55,350 nucleotides of DNA from Conoideocrella luteorostrata (Eukaryota > Ascomycota > Sordariomycetes > Hypocreales > Clavicipitaceae), in the NCBI GenBank assembly GCA_032433595.1, contig JASWJB010000300.1:1-55350 (forward strand), read 5' to 3'. The notes under the pieces are model-generated. The model had not been told where the DNA came from and made no database searches. It worked only from the letters and a program-made list of their open reading frames with translations. The position numbers were made by a program, and so were the translations under genes. The first letter of the stretch is position 1; each line of letters opens with the position of its first letter. Below, piece after piece: positions 39,650 to 51,500 of the stretch.

Positions 39650-42600
39650 ATGGCACAGGGCCGTCTTATACGGGATGACTGGGCTCTTGGGTCCGTTGAG
39701 GAGATTGATTTCACACTGCTGTCCTCACTTCCAGCGGCTTTCTTTGTCGTCGCGTTTCCGTTCCGGTTGGGCCATCTCACTAAGTCTGGTCCCAAAACAC
39801 GCATTGGGCCGCTGCGTGTGTGGAAGTTTGTATGTGTTGAGGCCTCTAGACGCGCCATGCAGGCTTAAATGCTCGAATTTGCTAATCCCTGGGTTTTGCA
39901 GGCGGCTGCTATTGTCCTGCTCGTTCTGCAGGTCGCCCTGCTTCTGTTCAGGTCGCGCCTCGGCATTGATCACACAAAGACATGGCTCCCTTCAGCTATC
40001 ATTCATGCCGTGGCTTCCGCTCAATTGGTGATTCTATCTTGGGCAGAGGACGCTCGATCCATACGTCCCTCGTCCATGTTGAGCAGCTACCTCATTGTCA
40101 CTTTGATCTTGAATATTGCCGACTGTTGGACCCTGTGGCTGCGACGGATTGATGATACTCTTCCTGTGATATCCGCAGCATTCATTGTCGTCAAGCTGGT
40201 CATGCTGTTTCTGGAGAGCTTGAGCAAAACATCTTATCTATACGATACGGACGACCTATCCCCCGAGGCCACTAGCGGCTTGCTGAACCGAAGTTTCCTT
40301 TGGTGGATGAATAGCCTTTTCCGACAAGGCCTTCGCTCTACTCTGACCCTCGACGACCTGTACCCACTCGACAAGCACCTTGCTTCTGAGGCTCTAGGCA
40401 TCAAGATTCGGGAGGCTTGGGCGCACCGTCGCGAACCAATACGCCGATTCGAATTCCCCCTTGCGGCATGGAGAGCACTCCGTTGGCACATTTTGTCTGC
40501 CGTACTTCTTCGTCTCTCTTTAATAGCGTTCACCTTTGCACAGCCTTTTTTGATCGCTCAGGTCTTGGGACTGCTTACTCAATCGAACACCAATGCTAAC
40601 CGTTATGCCGGGTATACACTTGTCATGGTAGCAGCTTTCATCTACTCCGGAAAAGCATTCTCGACTCTTCATTATCAGCATTGTGTCGATCGCTTTATGA
40701 CCATGTTTCGTGGCGCGGCTGTCTCGTTGATATACAATCACATGCTCACGCTTTCACTTAGCGATTGCGACGATTCATCTGTAATCACTTTGATGAGTAC
40801 TGACGTGGACGAAATTGTAAATTGTCTGTCTGGTTTGAATGAGGTGTGGGCGCATTTGATTGAGGTTGTGTTAGGTGTCGTGCTCCTGTCTCGGCAGCTA
40901 GGCTGGGTTTGCATCATACCTCTTGTTGTTGTCGTTGGTGAGTTCCAGGGCCTCGTCATCCTATGGACAAAATACCGCCTCAGGGAAGCGTTAGAGACTA
41001 ACGAAGAGGAAAGCATCCTTTCTTGGGACTGCAGAAATTGCAAGGACCATTGGTGCACGTCAAAAAGTCTGGGTTGATGCGATTCAGCGTCGCATCAACG
41101 TCACCGCCTCGATGCTGTCTGAAATGCGGAGCGTCAAAATGATGGGTCTCAGCCAAGTTCTGTATAGAATTGTCCAGGACCAACGAGTCCAAGAGACTCG
41201 TCGCATGTCAGGGGCCAGATGGTCCATTGTCTGGCAGAACGTTGTTCAGAACCTGCCCTGGACGCTCGCTCCCGCGCTTACGTTTGTCATATATGTTGCG
41301 CAAGCGGCCAGTCGAGGGCAAGCAGCTATTGATGTCACACAGGCATTTACCAGCCTTTCGGTCATCACCCTGCTCACAGACCCCGTGGCCAAGCTGCTAA
41401 GCGCAATTCCATCTACCGCTGCTAGCATAGGATGTTTTGATCGAATCCAGGATTTTCTGGCCCTTTCTCCAAGGAACGACCCACGCATTGTCTCTTCGTT
41501 TGTAAGACCTCGGTCCGGATTCCGAAGTAACGACTATGCCATCCATGCTCGGGGACTGGTGCTTCGCCCTGCTCCCGTAGCCGACCCAATCGCTACTGAT
41601 GTGAACTTCGCCGTCCCACGAGGGTCGCTCGTCATGGTTGTTGGACCCGTTGGGTCTGGCAAGACAACACTGCTCAAGGCGATACTAGGGGAGGTCACAC
41701 AAGAACATGGCTCATCGCTGACGGTCGCAGGTATTCATATTGCCTACTGCGCGCAGGTTCCCTGGCTTCCAAACACCAGCATTCGTCAAGCCATCTCTGG
41801 TTATGTGGACGACGGTTCAGGTCTGGAGGAAAGCTGGTATGAGCAATGCTTGCACGCTTGTGCGCTGGATCATGATTTGACCCATTTATCCGACGGGGAC
41901 GGGACTTTGGTCGGGAGCGCAAGCACAGTGCTCAGCGGCGGCCAAAGAGCACGAGTAGCGTTGGCTCGTGCCGTTTATTCTCGCGCTGACACTATACTGC
42001 TTGATGACGTACTAGGTGCTTTGGATACGAATACACAAGCTACAATCATGTCGCGCTTATTTGGCGAGGCGGGACTACTCAGGAAACTTCAAACAACTGT
42101 CGTGCTTGTCACGCATGCAAGTCAGTTTACCCAGACACACGTGATCCCCCAATTCGTCGTCGCTGACTAGTTTCTGAGCAGCGGATTATCTAAAATATGC
42201 TGATAAGACCCTCATCATCGCTAATGGACGAGTTGAAGAATGTGGCAGAGGTGAAGAGGCTTTGAGTGATGAGTCGATAGATGTTCTGCACCTCCGGGAC
42301 AGGTCCAAGCCGGAGTCGGAGAACCAAGAGCAAGGGCGCGATCTAACCGCCAAAGCAGATCTTGTATCAGAAATGAATGAGAAAAATGACTTGAACAACT
42401 CAAGGGGAGACTTGGGCGTATACTTTTACTATTTTAAATCTGTTGGCTGGCTGAACATGGCACTATTTGTGTCGTTCGTCGTCATCGACGTCTTTTGCAG
42501 CAGTTTCACCAGTAAGTGGCTCATCCTCTTTCGACTCTGCGAGCCAGCTGCAGCTGACCACCGAAAGGCATCTGGCTCAAGTGGTGGGCCGAGATTCATG

Positions 42601-44539
42601 GAGGTCATATTGCTCTTTATATGACTGTATATATTTGCCTGGCGCTGTTGACCTCCATTGGTACGCTTGGATACGTCTGGTAAGAGAAATTCGCTGCCTC
42701 CTGTTTGCTTAGTGAAGCAAATAGCATGGAACTAACGGAATCTCCAAGGACAATGCTCATCCTCATTTCTCCAAGTACTGCTCGCCAGTTGCATGAAGTC
42801 CTTCTCGGAGTTGTTATGAGGCAAGTTGAAACTGATTCTGGACGGCACATAACGATGCTAACGACGTGTCAGGGCGCCACAAGCTTTCTTCTCCACCACA
42901 GACAGTGGCTCTATATTGAACCGGTTTGCCCAGGACATGACCATCATTGAATCGCAGCTGCCCACGGGCGTACTCATCGCCATATCGAGTACGTAATGGA
43001 TACAGAATCACTATCCAAGCAAGACACAGAAACCCTGACCCGAGTGATAGATCTATTTTCGTCCATCGCTGCTGCGGCATTGGTCACGACGGGCTCTGTC
43101 TTTATGCTGGCGAGTGTCCCATTTTTGATCCTTGTAATCTGGGCGCTGCAGCATGTTTATCTCCGCACCTCGAGACAATTGCGAGTACTGGACCTGGAAG
43201 GTAGAAGCCCGCTCTTCACTCATTTCTTAGAAACCTCCAACGGTCTCGCCTCAATCAGAGCTTTTGGATGGCAATCAAGGCTCAGAGCCAAGAACGAGCG
43301 GCTCGTCGATCAATCTCAGAAACCTCAGTATCTGTTGTACTGCGCCGAGAGATGGCTCAATCTGGTACTTGACCTCATAGCTGGAGCGCAAGCTGTTCTG
43401 GTGGTGGGCCTCGCCATCGGGCTTCGGCGTTTCACGAGCCCAGGGCTCCTAGGTGTCTCGCTGAACAGTGTTTTATGTAAGTGAGAACTGGATGTTTGGC
43501 AATGACCATTTGCCATTCAGCTCACTGACAACAAATGAACTAGCCTTCAGCGCCTATCTATCATCGCTCGTATCAGGCTGGGCGATGCTTGAGACTTCGC
43601 TTGGTGCGATATCGAGATTGAAAACTTTCGAGGCGACGGTCAAACCAGAAGACAGAAGTACTGAGATCTATTGCCCGCCTCCAAGCTGGCCTTCACGCGG
43701 CGCAATCGAGTTTCGCAACGTCACATCCATTCATAGGTACGTAGGCGCGACATGATCGGAACTAATCCAGTTCATACTGACAGCAGGGGATGCAGAGCAG
43801 ATGTCATTGGCATACGCAACGTCAGCTTGCAAGCCAAACCGGGACAGAAAATTGGCATTTGTGGCCGCACAGGAAGGCAAGATAAGTTCAATTATTGCCA
43901 AGTGTGCTTTGACACTGACTGACAGATCACAATTTCAGCGGTAAGAGCTCATTGGTGGCTACGATCGCTCGCCTTCTAGAGATAGACGAAGGCAAGATCA
44001 TAATTGATAACGTAGACATTGCTACCGTGCCGCGCGAGACACTCCGTCAGCGTTTAGTCAGTCTTCCACAGGATCCCCTCATCCTGGCAGGCAGTGTAAG
44101 GCTCAATGTTGATCCAGAGGCCCAGTGTACAGACGAAGCTGTGTCAGCCGCTCTGGACCGCGTCGGACTTGGAGACTTGGCTCAGTCACGCGGCATAATG
44201 GCAGACGTCACGGCCACCTCGATTTCTCGGGGCCAACAGCAACAGCTTGCTCTGGCGCGGGCGCTCCTGAAAAGACAGATTTCCGGAAGCACAATTCTGC
44301 TCCTGGACGAGGCAACGAGCAATTTGGATGCCGATACGGATGCAGTTTTACAGAGAATTTTGCGTGAGGATTTCGCAGAGTGCACAAGACTTACGGTAGC
44401 GCATCGTATCGACACCATAATGGACTCGGATGTCATAATTGTGATGGATTCGGGCAGTATCGTGGAAGTTGGTCCACCAGGGGACCTGATGGTCAAGGGG
44501 AGCGGATGGTTCGCCGAGCTAGCAAAGACCAAGGGCTGA
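39650..44539 (+). CDS. ABCC-type (MRP-like) multidrug/toxin exporter, 11 exons, 1413 aa
   Basis: Plasma- or vacuolar-membrane ATP-driven exporter of conjugates, drugs or metabolites. Exons: 39650-39829, 39902-40937, 41035-42120, 42182-42511, 42568-42679, 42749-42820, 42873-42988, 43051-43476, 43544-43736, 43787-43876, 43939-44539; total 4242 nt, in frame throughout. Layout: N-terminal TMD0 helices, TMD1 (about 260-560), NBD1 with Walker A GPVGSGKTT (~610), LSGGQRARVALARA (~704) and ILLDDVLGALD. The catalytic Glu is Asp, as usual in ABCC NBD1. TMD2 follows, then NBD2 with GRTGSGKSS (~1212), SRGQQQQLALARA (~1307) and ILLLDEATSNLD (complete catalytic Glu). Introns at 42821 and 43877 use GC donors; the second interrupts Walker A of NBD2. 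Acceptor 43796 is an alternative to 43787. It neighbours two UstYa-like genes. Confidence 0.92.
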
Positions 44540-44699
44540 GGGGTTTCAATAGACTAATACGGATCTCGTATGCTATGCTATCCTTGCTTGGTACCAGCTT
44601 TGAACCCCAATAACTATCAAAGCCCCCTAACGATTGGACCGATCATTGAAAGACCGGCATTTTCTTGAGCTGTGTAATGGTTGTCGACCAAAGTCATAC
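44540..44699. other. Short gap between the transporter and a solo LTR
   Basis: Transporter 3' end; nothing else recognised. Confidence 0.4.
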
Positions 44700-44899
44700 T
44701 GTGGGTTGCACAGGGTTTTATGCAGTGGTCCAGATCAATGCTTCAAAATATAAAAACGATGTATTCAATCATCTGTCTCTCTAAGAAGAGTAAACAAATT
44801 AAGGGAGAAAGCCCTGATATCGTCGTATAAATATCGTCCAAAGGTGACCACTTGACCTGCTCTGTGCTTCCTATTGTGCTTGACGGAGGGATTCCAACA
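44700..44899 (+). mobile_element. Copia solo LTR
   Basis: 200 nt, TGTGGGTTGCACAGGG to GGATTCCAACA, closely related to 23355-23560 (AGCCCTGATATCGTCGTATA shared). No 5-bp target duplication is obvious (CATAC before, GGTGG after). Confidence 0.72.
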
Positions 44900-45164
44900 G
44901 GTGGCAATACCGGCCTATATAATTATTTCACGAGGCCCCGTGGATCTACTGGGAGCCGTACTGTGGCTTTCGGCCTTCTAGATTGGAAATAAAGCTAGGG
45001 CTATTAGAAAATCAGGATACTAGAAAACTTGTTATCTCATAGAAGTAGGATAGATTTACGTGTCTATTTAAATTCAGCACTTTCTGAAGCTATTAAAATT
45101 AACCAATTTCCGGTAGATCGTTGCAAGTATTCCTAGAATTTAATGATTGAGCGCCGAAAATTAA
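44900..45164. other. AT-rich spacer
   Basis: No gene; 3' flank of the UstYa-like gene. Confidence 0.4.
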
Positions 45165-46147
45165 CTAGGCAATCCCTACGTCTTCTTTCGACCGATGCTT
45201 CTCTGTCCAATCGTATATTGCATCAAAGTTCTTACAAGTGTGCTGGAAGCCCCAACCATTCGTCGCGTTGGGGGGGTGGCTGTATTCAGAAACCCATTCC
45301 AACGTAGTATCGCCGGCGCACATGATGCTCTGCCTCAGGTAGTCCCAGCAGTGTACCAGATGCTCGGGCGGTGTCTCGTCAATGTTTCCAGCTCGCGCCT
45401 CCCAATAAGCCGTGTATGTCATGTACTAATTGTGCAGAGTCTTAGATTAGCACAGGATACTATTGTATCGGGGGCATCAAGAGAGTCCAAGCACACACCA
45501 GACAGTGTAACTGGTGAAAGACTGCAACGCAAGCCTGTTCCTCTTCTTTCATATTGGGATGGCTGAGGCCCGGGAGATCAGGAAGCCTGGTTTCGTTCTT
45601 CACCATTACAAATCCTTTTCCCTCTGCATTAAGAAAAGTGAGTAACTAGTCACCAGATTTCAAAGAGAACAAAGAAAAAAAAGGATAAGTTCTTGATATC
45701 GAGCTACCTACTGGGAATCAAAGCGCGCCATGCCTCCTGCGCTGCATCGTTTGGTTTGAGGCCGTAGACGGGCTTACGCTGGAATATTTCTGTTCGCCAT
45801 CTCTCTGGAGGAAGCCAACTTAGAGAAGGCTCAGTTACAGGCAAACCCCCGAATGGAATGGGCAGCTCTTGTGGACGATGCATCGGCTCAACGGCCGCAT
45901 ATTGACTTTGAAGCTGATGAACTAATAACGCAATGAGAACAATGTGCGAAGTGGTCAAAACCAATAGAAGAACAGTGTAAAAGCAACCCCATTGGGTCCT
46001 TGCTGATCGATGTTGTCGATTCATTGAACCGAGACCCAAGAGACCATATTTCTCTTCCGAAGACATGGATTCGGAACCGAGGCTCATAGCGTTTTCACTG
46101 CTATGGTTATCGTACCCGTCCATGATGATGCTGGGTAGTCGCGCCAC
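45165..46147 (-). CDS. UstYa-family (DUF3328) membrane protein, 3 exons
   Basis: 273 aa from exons (minus) 46147-45712, 45623-45499 and 45425-45165; introns of 88 and 73 nt keep frame. One membrane helix (about 54-76, TVLLLVLTTSHIVLIALLV) follows a short cytosolic N-terminus. The family's paired HxxHC motifs are present: HQLHC (182-186) and HLVHC (209-213), followed by WDYLRQSIMCAGDTTLEW. UstYa proteins oxidise peptide precursors in fungal RiPP (dikaritin) pathways such as ustiloxin, and are also found with other metabolites; the substrate here is unknown. The start at 46147 was chosen as the first ATG, but MDGY at about residue 9 is an alternative. The neighbouring UstYa-like gene and ABCC exporter suggest a small metabolite locus. 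Confidence 0.88.
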
Positions 46148-47042
46148 TCTTCCTTATCCTGAGTGACTCTAGAGACTCGAGCTGGGGTCAGAGGAGTTGA
46201 CACCAGAGCAGCGAGGGAATGGCCAGTCCTCGACAAGCCGGCGGCACATTTGCCACACTTGTCGAATTTAAGCGACATGAGCGAACTTTTTCGTCATTTA
46301 CGTCGACCACAACGACAAATCAATTCCGATGTCGCAGTGGAACCGTGTCGAGAAGCAAAAGAACTCTCGGAGTTCTTGCCACGTAGTCAATGCAGGCAAG
46401 TTGCATTCACGAGCAGCGTCGCTATCGTCGTCTCCACGCTTGCGCATGGCTTACCTGTTATCGTAGATAGCTGAGTGATCGACTAATGTCGTGATCAATG
46501 GATTACCACCTCACGAACTGGAGTATTGAGGGGTAATTGACACGAAATCTTCCGAGCCGGCTCAGGGTTGCATCCGTTGGCCCCGAGAGCGTCAGGATGC
46601 TCCCATAAAGTTTCTTCAGGCTGAGATTTCTGAAAGGCGGCGCGGGACGACAGCCCCGCTCCCTGCCGCGCCTGCATTGAAGCTTCATCATTTTGTAGTG
46701 GCGCTAAAGCAAAGATAAGAGAAGGTGCATGATTAGTCTATCACTTGACTCCGTGTGCCGTCCCGTTGGAGGTGTGGGCTTCGCCTCCGAATGCCGCGTC
46801 TCTGTAGAAGCTGATATAAGACATGGAGGTAAGGGGGCATCGCCGCTGCCTAGTGCAAAGAATTACAATCGTCCAGTAGTAGCGGTCACGGTGGTCCCGA
46901 CCAATAACAACATGTCATATAATCGGTTAATTGCATAGCTAACGTTCACTATCTACACAACATGAAGCCTCGCATACTGCACATGAGATTGTGCGACGTA
47001 AAGGAGGAACCGTGTGTCCCTTGCCAACGCTACTTTCCCAAA
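46148..47042. other. Intergenic region between the two UstYa-like genes
   Basis: Promoter of the downstream minus gene plus the 3' flank of the other. Short frames on both strands are not convincing, and no repeated core-peptide precursor with signal peptide and dibasic sites was seen. Confidence 0.45.
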
Positions 47043-47690
47043 TCAGGACTTCCAGTCTTTCAATGTCCTGCACTCTGGATAAATAATTGGAGCCCGCGTA
47101 TGCAGATATCCGCCCATCCAGGTGGCGTTGGTCAAGACTTGACCACAATGCACCGTATGCTTGTATGCCCACAGATGACTGTCTATGGGTCCGCCGCTCT
47201 CAAACACCCTGACCATTTGCCGGCGTAGAAACAGACAGTGTGTGGCGTGAAAGTTAGAGGTGACGTGAACGGATCGCTCACCCTGAGCTACTACTTCGCT
47301 CGAGACCCTTGTCGCGCCGGCCTCGTCGTCAAAATACTGCCACTCTCTCGCGGCTAGGAATTCCGTAATGGTTTTCTCATCGTAGCATTCAGGAACTTGC
47401 CACGCAAAGCTGAGCTGGTCAAAGAGGCAACCCAAGCTTCGTGCTTCCTCGGGAGATGAGCCGCAGTGAATTCGTGAAGGGTTGTTTGCCGTGGTTTGCA
47501 ATGCCATGTTTTCCAAATGATCAGAGGGCCGTATGAGAAGACCAGTGTGTGCTATAGCCTCAAGTGACACAGTCACAATGATGAAGAATGCTATTGCAGC
47601 AACTAGGCCAGCATTCGATTTGATCTCCCTAGAAATTGAAAACGACTTGCGGTTATTGCGACCCGACCAAAAGCTTTTGTGGATTGGCAT
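47043..47690 (-). CDS. UstYa-like membrane protein with two HxxHC motifs
   Basis: 215 aa, single exon. One membrane helix (about 27-49, AGLVAAIAFFIIVTVSLEAI). The lumenal part has conserved IHCGSSPEEARSLGC, FAWQVPECYD and REWQYFDDEAG, then HATHC (148-152) and KHTVHC (HxxHC at 178-182), ending YPECRTL. This matches a fungal family of small membrane proteins that I recall as distant UstYa relatives often found near metabolite genes. The paired HxxHC suggests the same metal-dependent oxidase chemistry, by inference. It lies about 900 nt upstream of the UstYa-family gene on the same strand. Confidence 0.78.
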   Translation of the reverse strand: MPIHKSFWSGRNNRKSFSISREIKSNAGLVAAIAFFIIVTVSLEAIAHTGLLIRPSDHLENMALQTTANNPSRIHCGSSPEEARSLGCLFDQLSFAWQVPECYDEKTITEFLAAREWQYFDDEAGATRVSSEVVAQGERSVHVTSNFHATHCLFLRRQMVRVFESGGPIDSHLWAYKHTVHCGQVLTNATWMGGYLHTRAPIIYPECRTLKDWKS

Positions 47691-48316
47691 TATGTGTGAA
47701 TTTTGGATTTTGTTTTACTGAGTGATGAGATGAGCCAAGTGATCCTTGGTACGGCGATTAAGGTGTAATCTTTCAGAAGCTCTTGTTGGAACTTTTCCAA
47801 TTTGGCGGTGACTCGTCTGGCAAGTCGTTTGTTAACGTAACATTTGCACATAAACGCATTCTAAGATATGAAGTTATCCATAAATTCATGTGGGGTATAC
47901 TTTGTTGGGGTGAAATTGCAAGGCCATTGGTACTACGTACATGCAAATTCGCCATTTGCGTAATGAAGGATGCCCCTTGCGCCTGTACTTTCGTAGCACC
48001 ACATTCAGGAACTTTCCCGACTCCTCTTTTGCATTTGTGTGCTCAGTCTTCATACCCAAACTGCTCGCAGCCAGCTTTGAGCTTATTAGTTTTGGAATTG
48101 CTTTTCTTTTCAAGAAACACTTGCATTTGTCTGCTGTTGGTAATGAGTTCCGGAACCGGTTATGGTTAGTATCAGTACTTCATTTTATTCATGTCTGTTT
48201 CCTCTAATCTTTCCCATCACATAGCTCGTCTTAAGGGTCCTTCGGGGCTAAGTAGTTCAAGATCCAGCATAGACGTTGGTAATGGCGCTGAATTCTTGTC
48301 GCAGGAGGAGAAAACC
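47691..48316. other. Intergenic region before the Gypsy element
   Basis: Promoter side of the UstYa-like gene. A 128-aa frame (47783-48169) has no coding features that I trust. Confidence 0.4.
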
Positions 48317-48512
48317 TGTCACGACTGGGTACTGGTAAAGCAGAGTGATAGACAAGACTTCTGAAGTATTCGTAGCTTCTTAGCAATAAGGTAGCACTGT
48401 ATTGTGAACGGTCTTAATCTCTGGCCTTCTAACAATCTGGTCTCCTTCTCCCCTACTTATGCTTCGCTGTTACCCCGCAGTGAAGGGTTTACTAGCTATA
48501 TGCTGTTCTCCT
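48317..48512 (-). repeat. Gypsy 3' LTR, minimum extent
   Basis: The part that can be aligned with the right LTR; the true LTR may continue inward. Its outer end reads TGTCACG (GTGACA on the element strand, ending CA). Confidence 0.75.
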
Positions 48513-51500
48513 CCTATAGGCTAAGGTACGTCACTAGACTCACGACATTACATAGCTTCTAAATGCCCTCATAAGTAGTAGTCTCTAATAGAGTTACCCC
48601 TCTTACCTTGCAACTGTGCTTAGTTGTAACTAGGTAATAGCTAGGTTATAGTAAGTAGCATTTTTTATTCGTGAGTTTTAGGGTAAATAGCTAAATTAGC
48701 TAGTAACTTTACACCCTAATAACTATTAGCCTACACACTTAACTATATAAATAAGTGCTCCCCCTTACTCTTTCCTTTCTTTTTTTCTTCCTCCCTTATT
48801 ATTATTCCTTTTTTATAAGTAAAATATAGCTACTTATTACCTATAAATAAGCAGTAATATAGCTATATATATATACTAACTTACTCTTCTTTACCTATAG
48901 ATATTAATGCTTTATAATTTTAATTTACTTTAGTAAGTACTTATTCTAGTGTGTTATATAGTGCATATAAAGCTAACTTATTACTAGTTATTATGCCTAA
49001 AGCTTATAAGATTATCCCTAAAGGGAAAAGTAATTAACCTACTACCCTAGTAAAGGAACACACTACTTACTTATTAATATACTACTTCTTTAGGCTTTAT
49101 TTACTACTAACTCTCTACTAGTTAGGAGTATTTAGTTTACTAATATTATATATATAGGTTTATTAATTAGAAGTTTAAGCTTATTTAAACTAATAATAGC
49201 TTAAAGCCTAATCTAAAGTATATAGAGAAAGGCTTACTAAAACCTACTACTTACCTCCTAGTAATAAGTTATAAGTAAGCTACTAAGTTATTACTTATTC
49301 TTTACTAACCTTTACTAGTAAACACTATTAAATATACTTACTATTTTAAGAATAATAAACCCTATATTCTAGTACTTTTATATGCTTTATATTATTATAA
49401 TCTTATTACTAACTTACTACTAGCTTAGTTAATATACTTATTATGCCTATAAGGCTCTTATAGCTAAGAGGGATAATATTAAGACTAAAGAGGAGAAGCA
49501 TTATTATAAATTTAATAGCTTTATTAAAGCTTATAAGGAGCTAGTTTATAGCTTAGCTAAGGAGAAGAATAAAAATAAAGAGGGTTATACCTAACGTGCT
49601 TAGGCTAAGGTTATAGCTACTTATAAGGTAGCTCTTAGTAAACACGCTATAATCTTATAGCTATATAATATTACTTATACTTATGCCTCCTTAGAAATTA
49701 TAAACTATCTACGCTTTATATATAAAAATAGCTAGCTTATAAGTAATTCCCCCTATTCCTTAGGAGTAAACTTATAGCTAACTTATAGCTAGTTTTCTAA
49801 ATATTAGAAGCTTCTTCCTATATATATAGCCCCCTTAGGTCTTCCCGCTAACCTTAAAAAGCTCTTATATTAATTAAATATAAAGGACGCTACTAGTTAA
49901 GAAAAGTAGTTAAGTAGCAGTAAGGTAATAGTAATTTAGTTATATTACCCTAATAGTAAGGTAAAGGTTTTAATAGCCTTAGAGTTAAATTAAATTTATT
50001 TATACTAGCTAAGTGTAAGATCCTAAGTAATAATATACTTATATAGTGTAGTCTTAGCACTATTATAGCTATTTAGCTATAAACTTATTAATTATAGGTA
50101 TTAGTAAGGTCTTTAGTCACAAAATCTTAGTATAATAGCTATAAATTCTTAGTAATACTATAGCCTTCCTACTTAACTAGGTATTAATAGCGCTTTTTAT
50201 TATACTTATAGGTAATTATATGTTTAACTTAGTACTTAGTTTTTAATTCTAAGGCGCTGTCTTATTGCTTACTTATAGCAATTACTTAGCTAATATCCCT
50301 GTGGAAGGGCTTTAGACTTAAGATATAAAATACATTATATATCTAGGAGTTACTAGGTATCTATAACTAGTATACTATATTATAGTAGCCTATAGCTTTA
50401 ATAATCTTATAAGGTCTAAGATACTTTAGTGCTAGCTTTCTGCTAAGTTACTATATATTAATATTCTTTGTAAATAATAATATATAGTCTCCCTCTTTAA
50501 ACTTCTATATAGTCCTTTTTTAGTTATAGTACTTAGTGTACTTAGCTTATATATTGCTAAGTAGTTGCTTAATTGCTGTATATCTAGTCTAGAGCTCTAG
50601 TGCTTAATTCTCCGCTTATTTATTAATAATATCAAGGGGCTTAGTAATATATATTAAGCCTCGCGGTGTATAACCTTATAGCGCCTCCGCTAGGGCATAG
50701 CTATAAGCTATATAAGAGCTTATGTTATAGGTATACTAAGCTAATAGTAATCTATCTAGCTAGTTAGTTTGCTCTATGCTACTAAAAGCTCTAAGGTAAT
50801 ACTCTAAGATCTAGTTTATTCGCTTAGTTTAGCTATTTATCTATAGATAAAAAGCAGTGCTAAGTTATTACTTAGTAGCAATAAAGTAATAAAAGGTTCT
50901 CTAAAAACTACTTATAAAAGTAGTGCCTTAATTAGTTATAATACCCTTAAGTATCCTATAGTCCTTAAACACCTAGTCTAAGAAGATTATAGCTAGACTA
51001 TTACTAGTTATTTGCTTTAATACTAGCTTATAGATAGCGTACTTAGAGAATCTATCTATAATTACAAGGATTAAATTATAGATCTTATTTCTATATATGC
51101 TAATAAGGGGTAGCCTAGTAATAAAGTCTATAGATAGCTCTTAAAAGGGGTAATCTAGCACTAGTAGCACTGCTAGTTTACTATATAGATAATATAACCT
51201 TAGCTTTAAAACTTAGTAGTTTAAGTATACATAAATATAGTCCTTAATATGCTTCTTTATGCCTAGCTAGTAATACTAAGAGGCAAGTTATTATAGTGTC
51301 TTACTAACTCTATAATATCCTACTGCTAAGTTATTATAAACTAGTAGTATTATTTCCTTCCTAAGGCCTCCTAAAACATAAATATATTCCTTATATAAGA
51401 GGAGTCCTTTTTTGTTAATTTCCTAGGGCCTACGCCCTTAGGTTATAACCCTAGAGCTACTTATAAGCTACTTTCTTTATTAGACTATAAAGGTATCCCT

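Noticed and set aside
46163..46940. RiPP precursor gene between the UstYa-like genes
   Set aside because: No frame here combines a signal peptide with repeated cores and dibasic sites.
47783..48169. 128-aa plus-strand frame with many cysteines
   Set aside because: No signal peptide, no recognisable motif, and an overlapping frame on the other strand; looks random.
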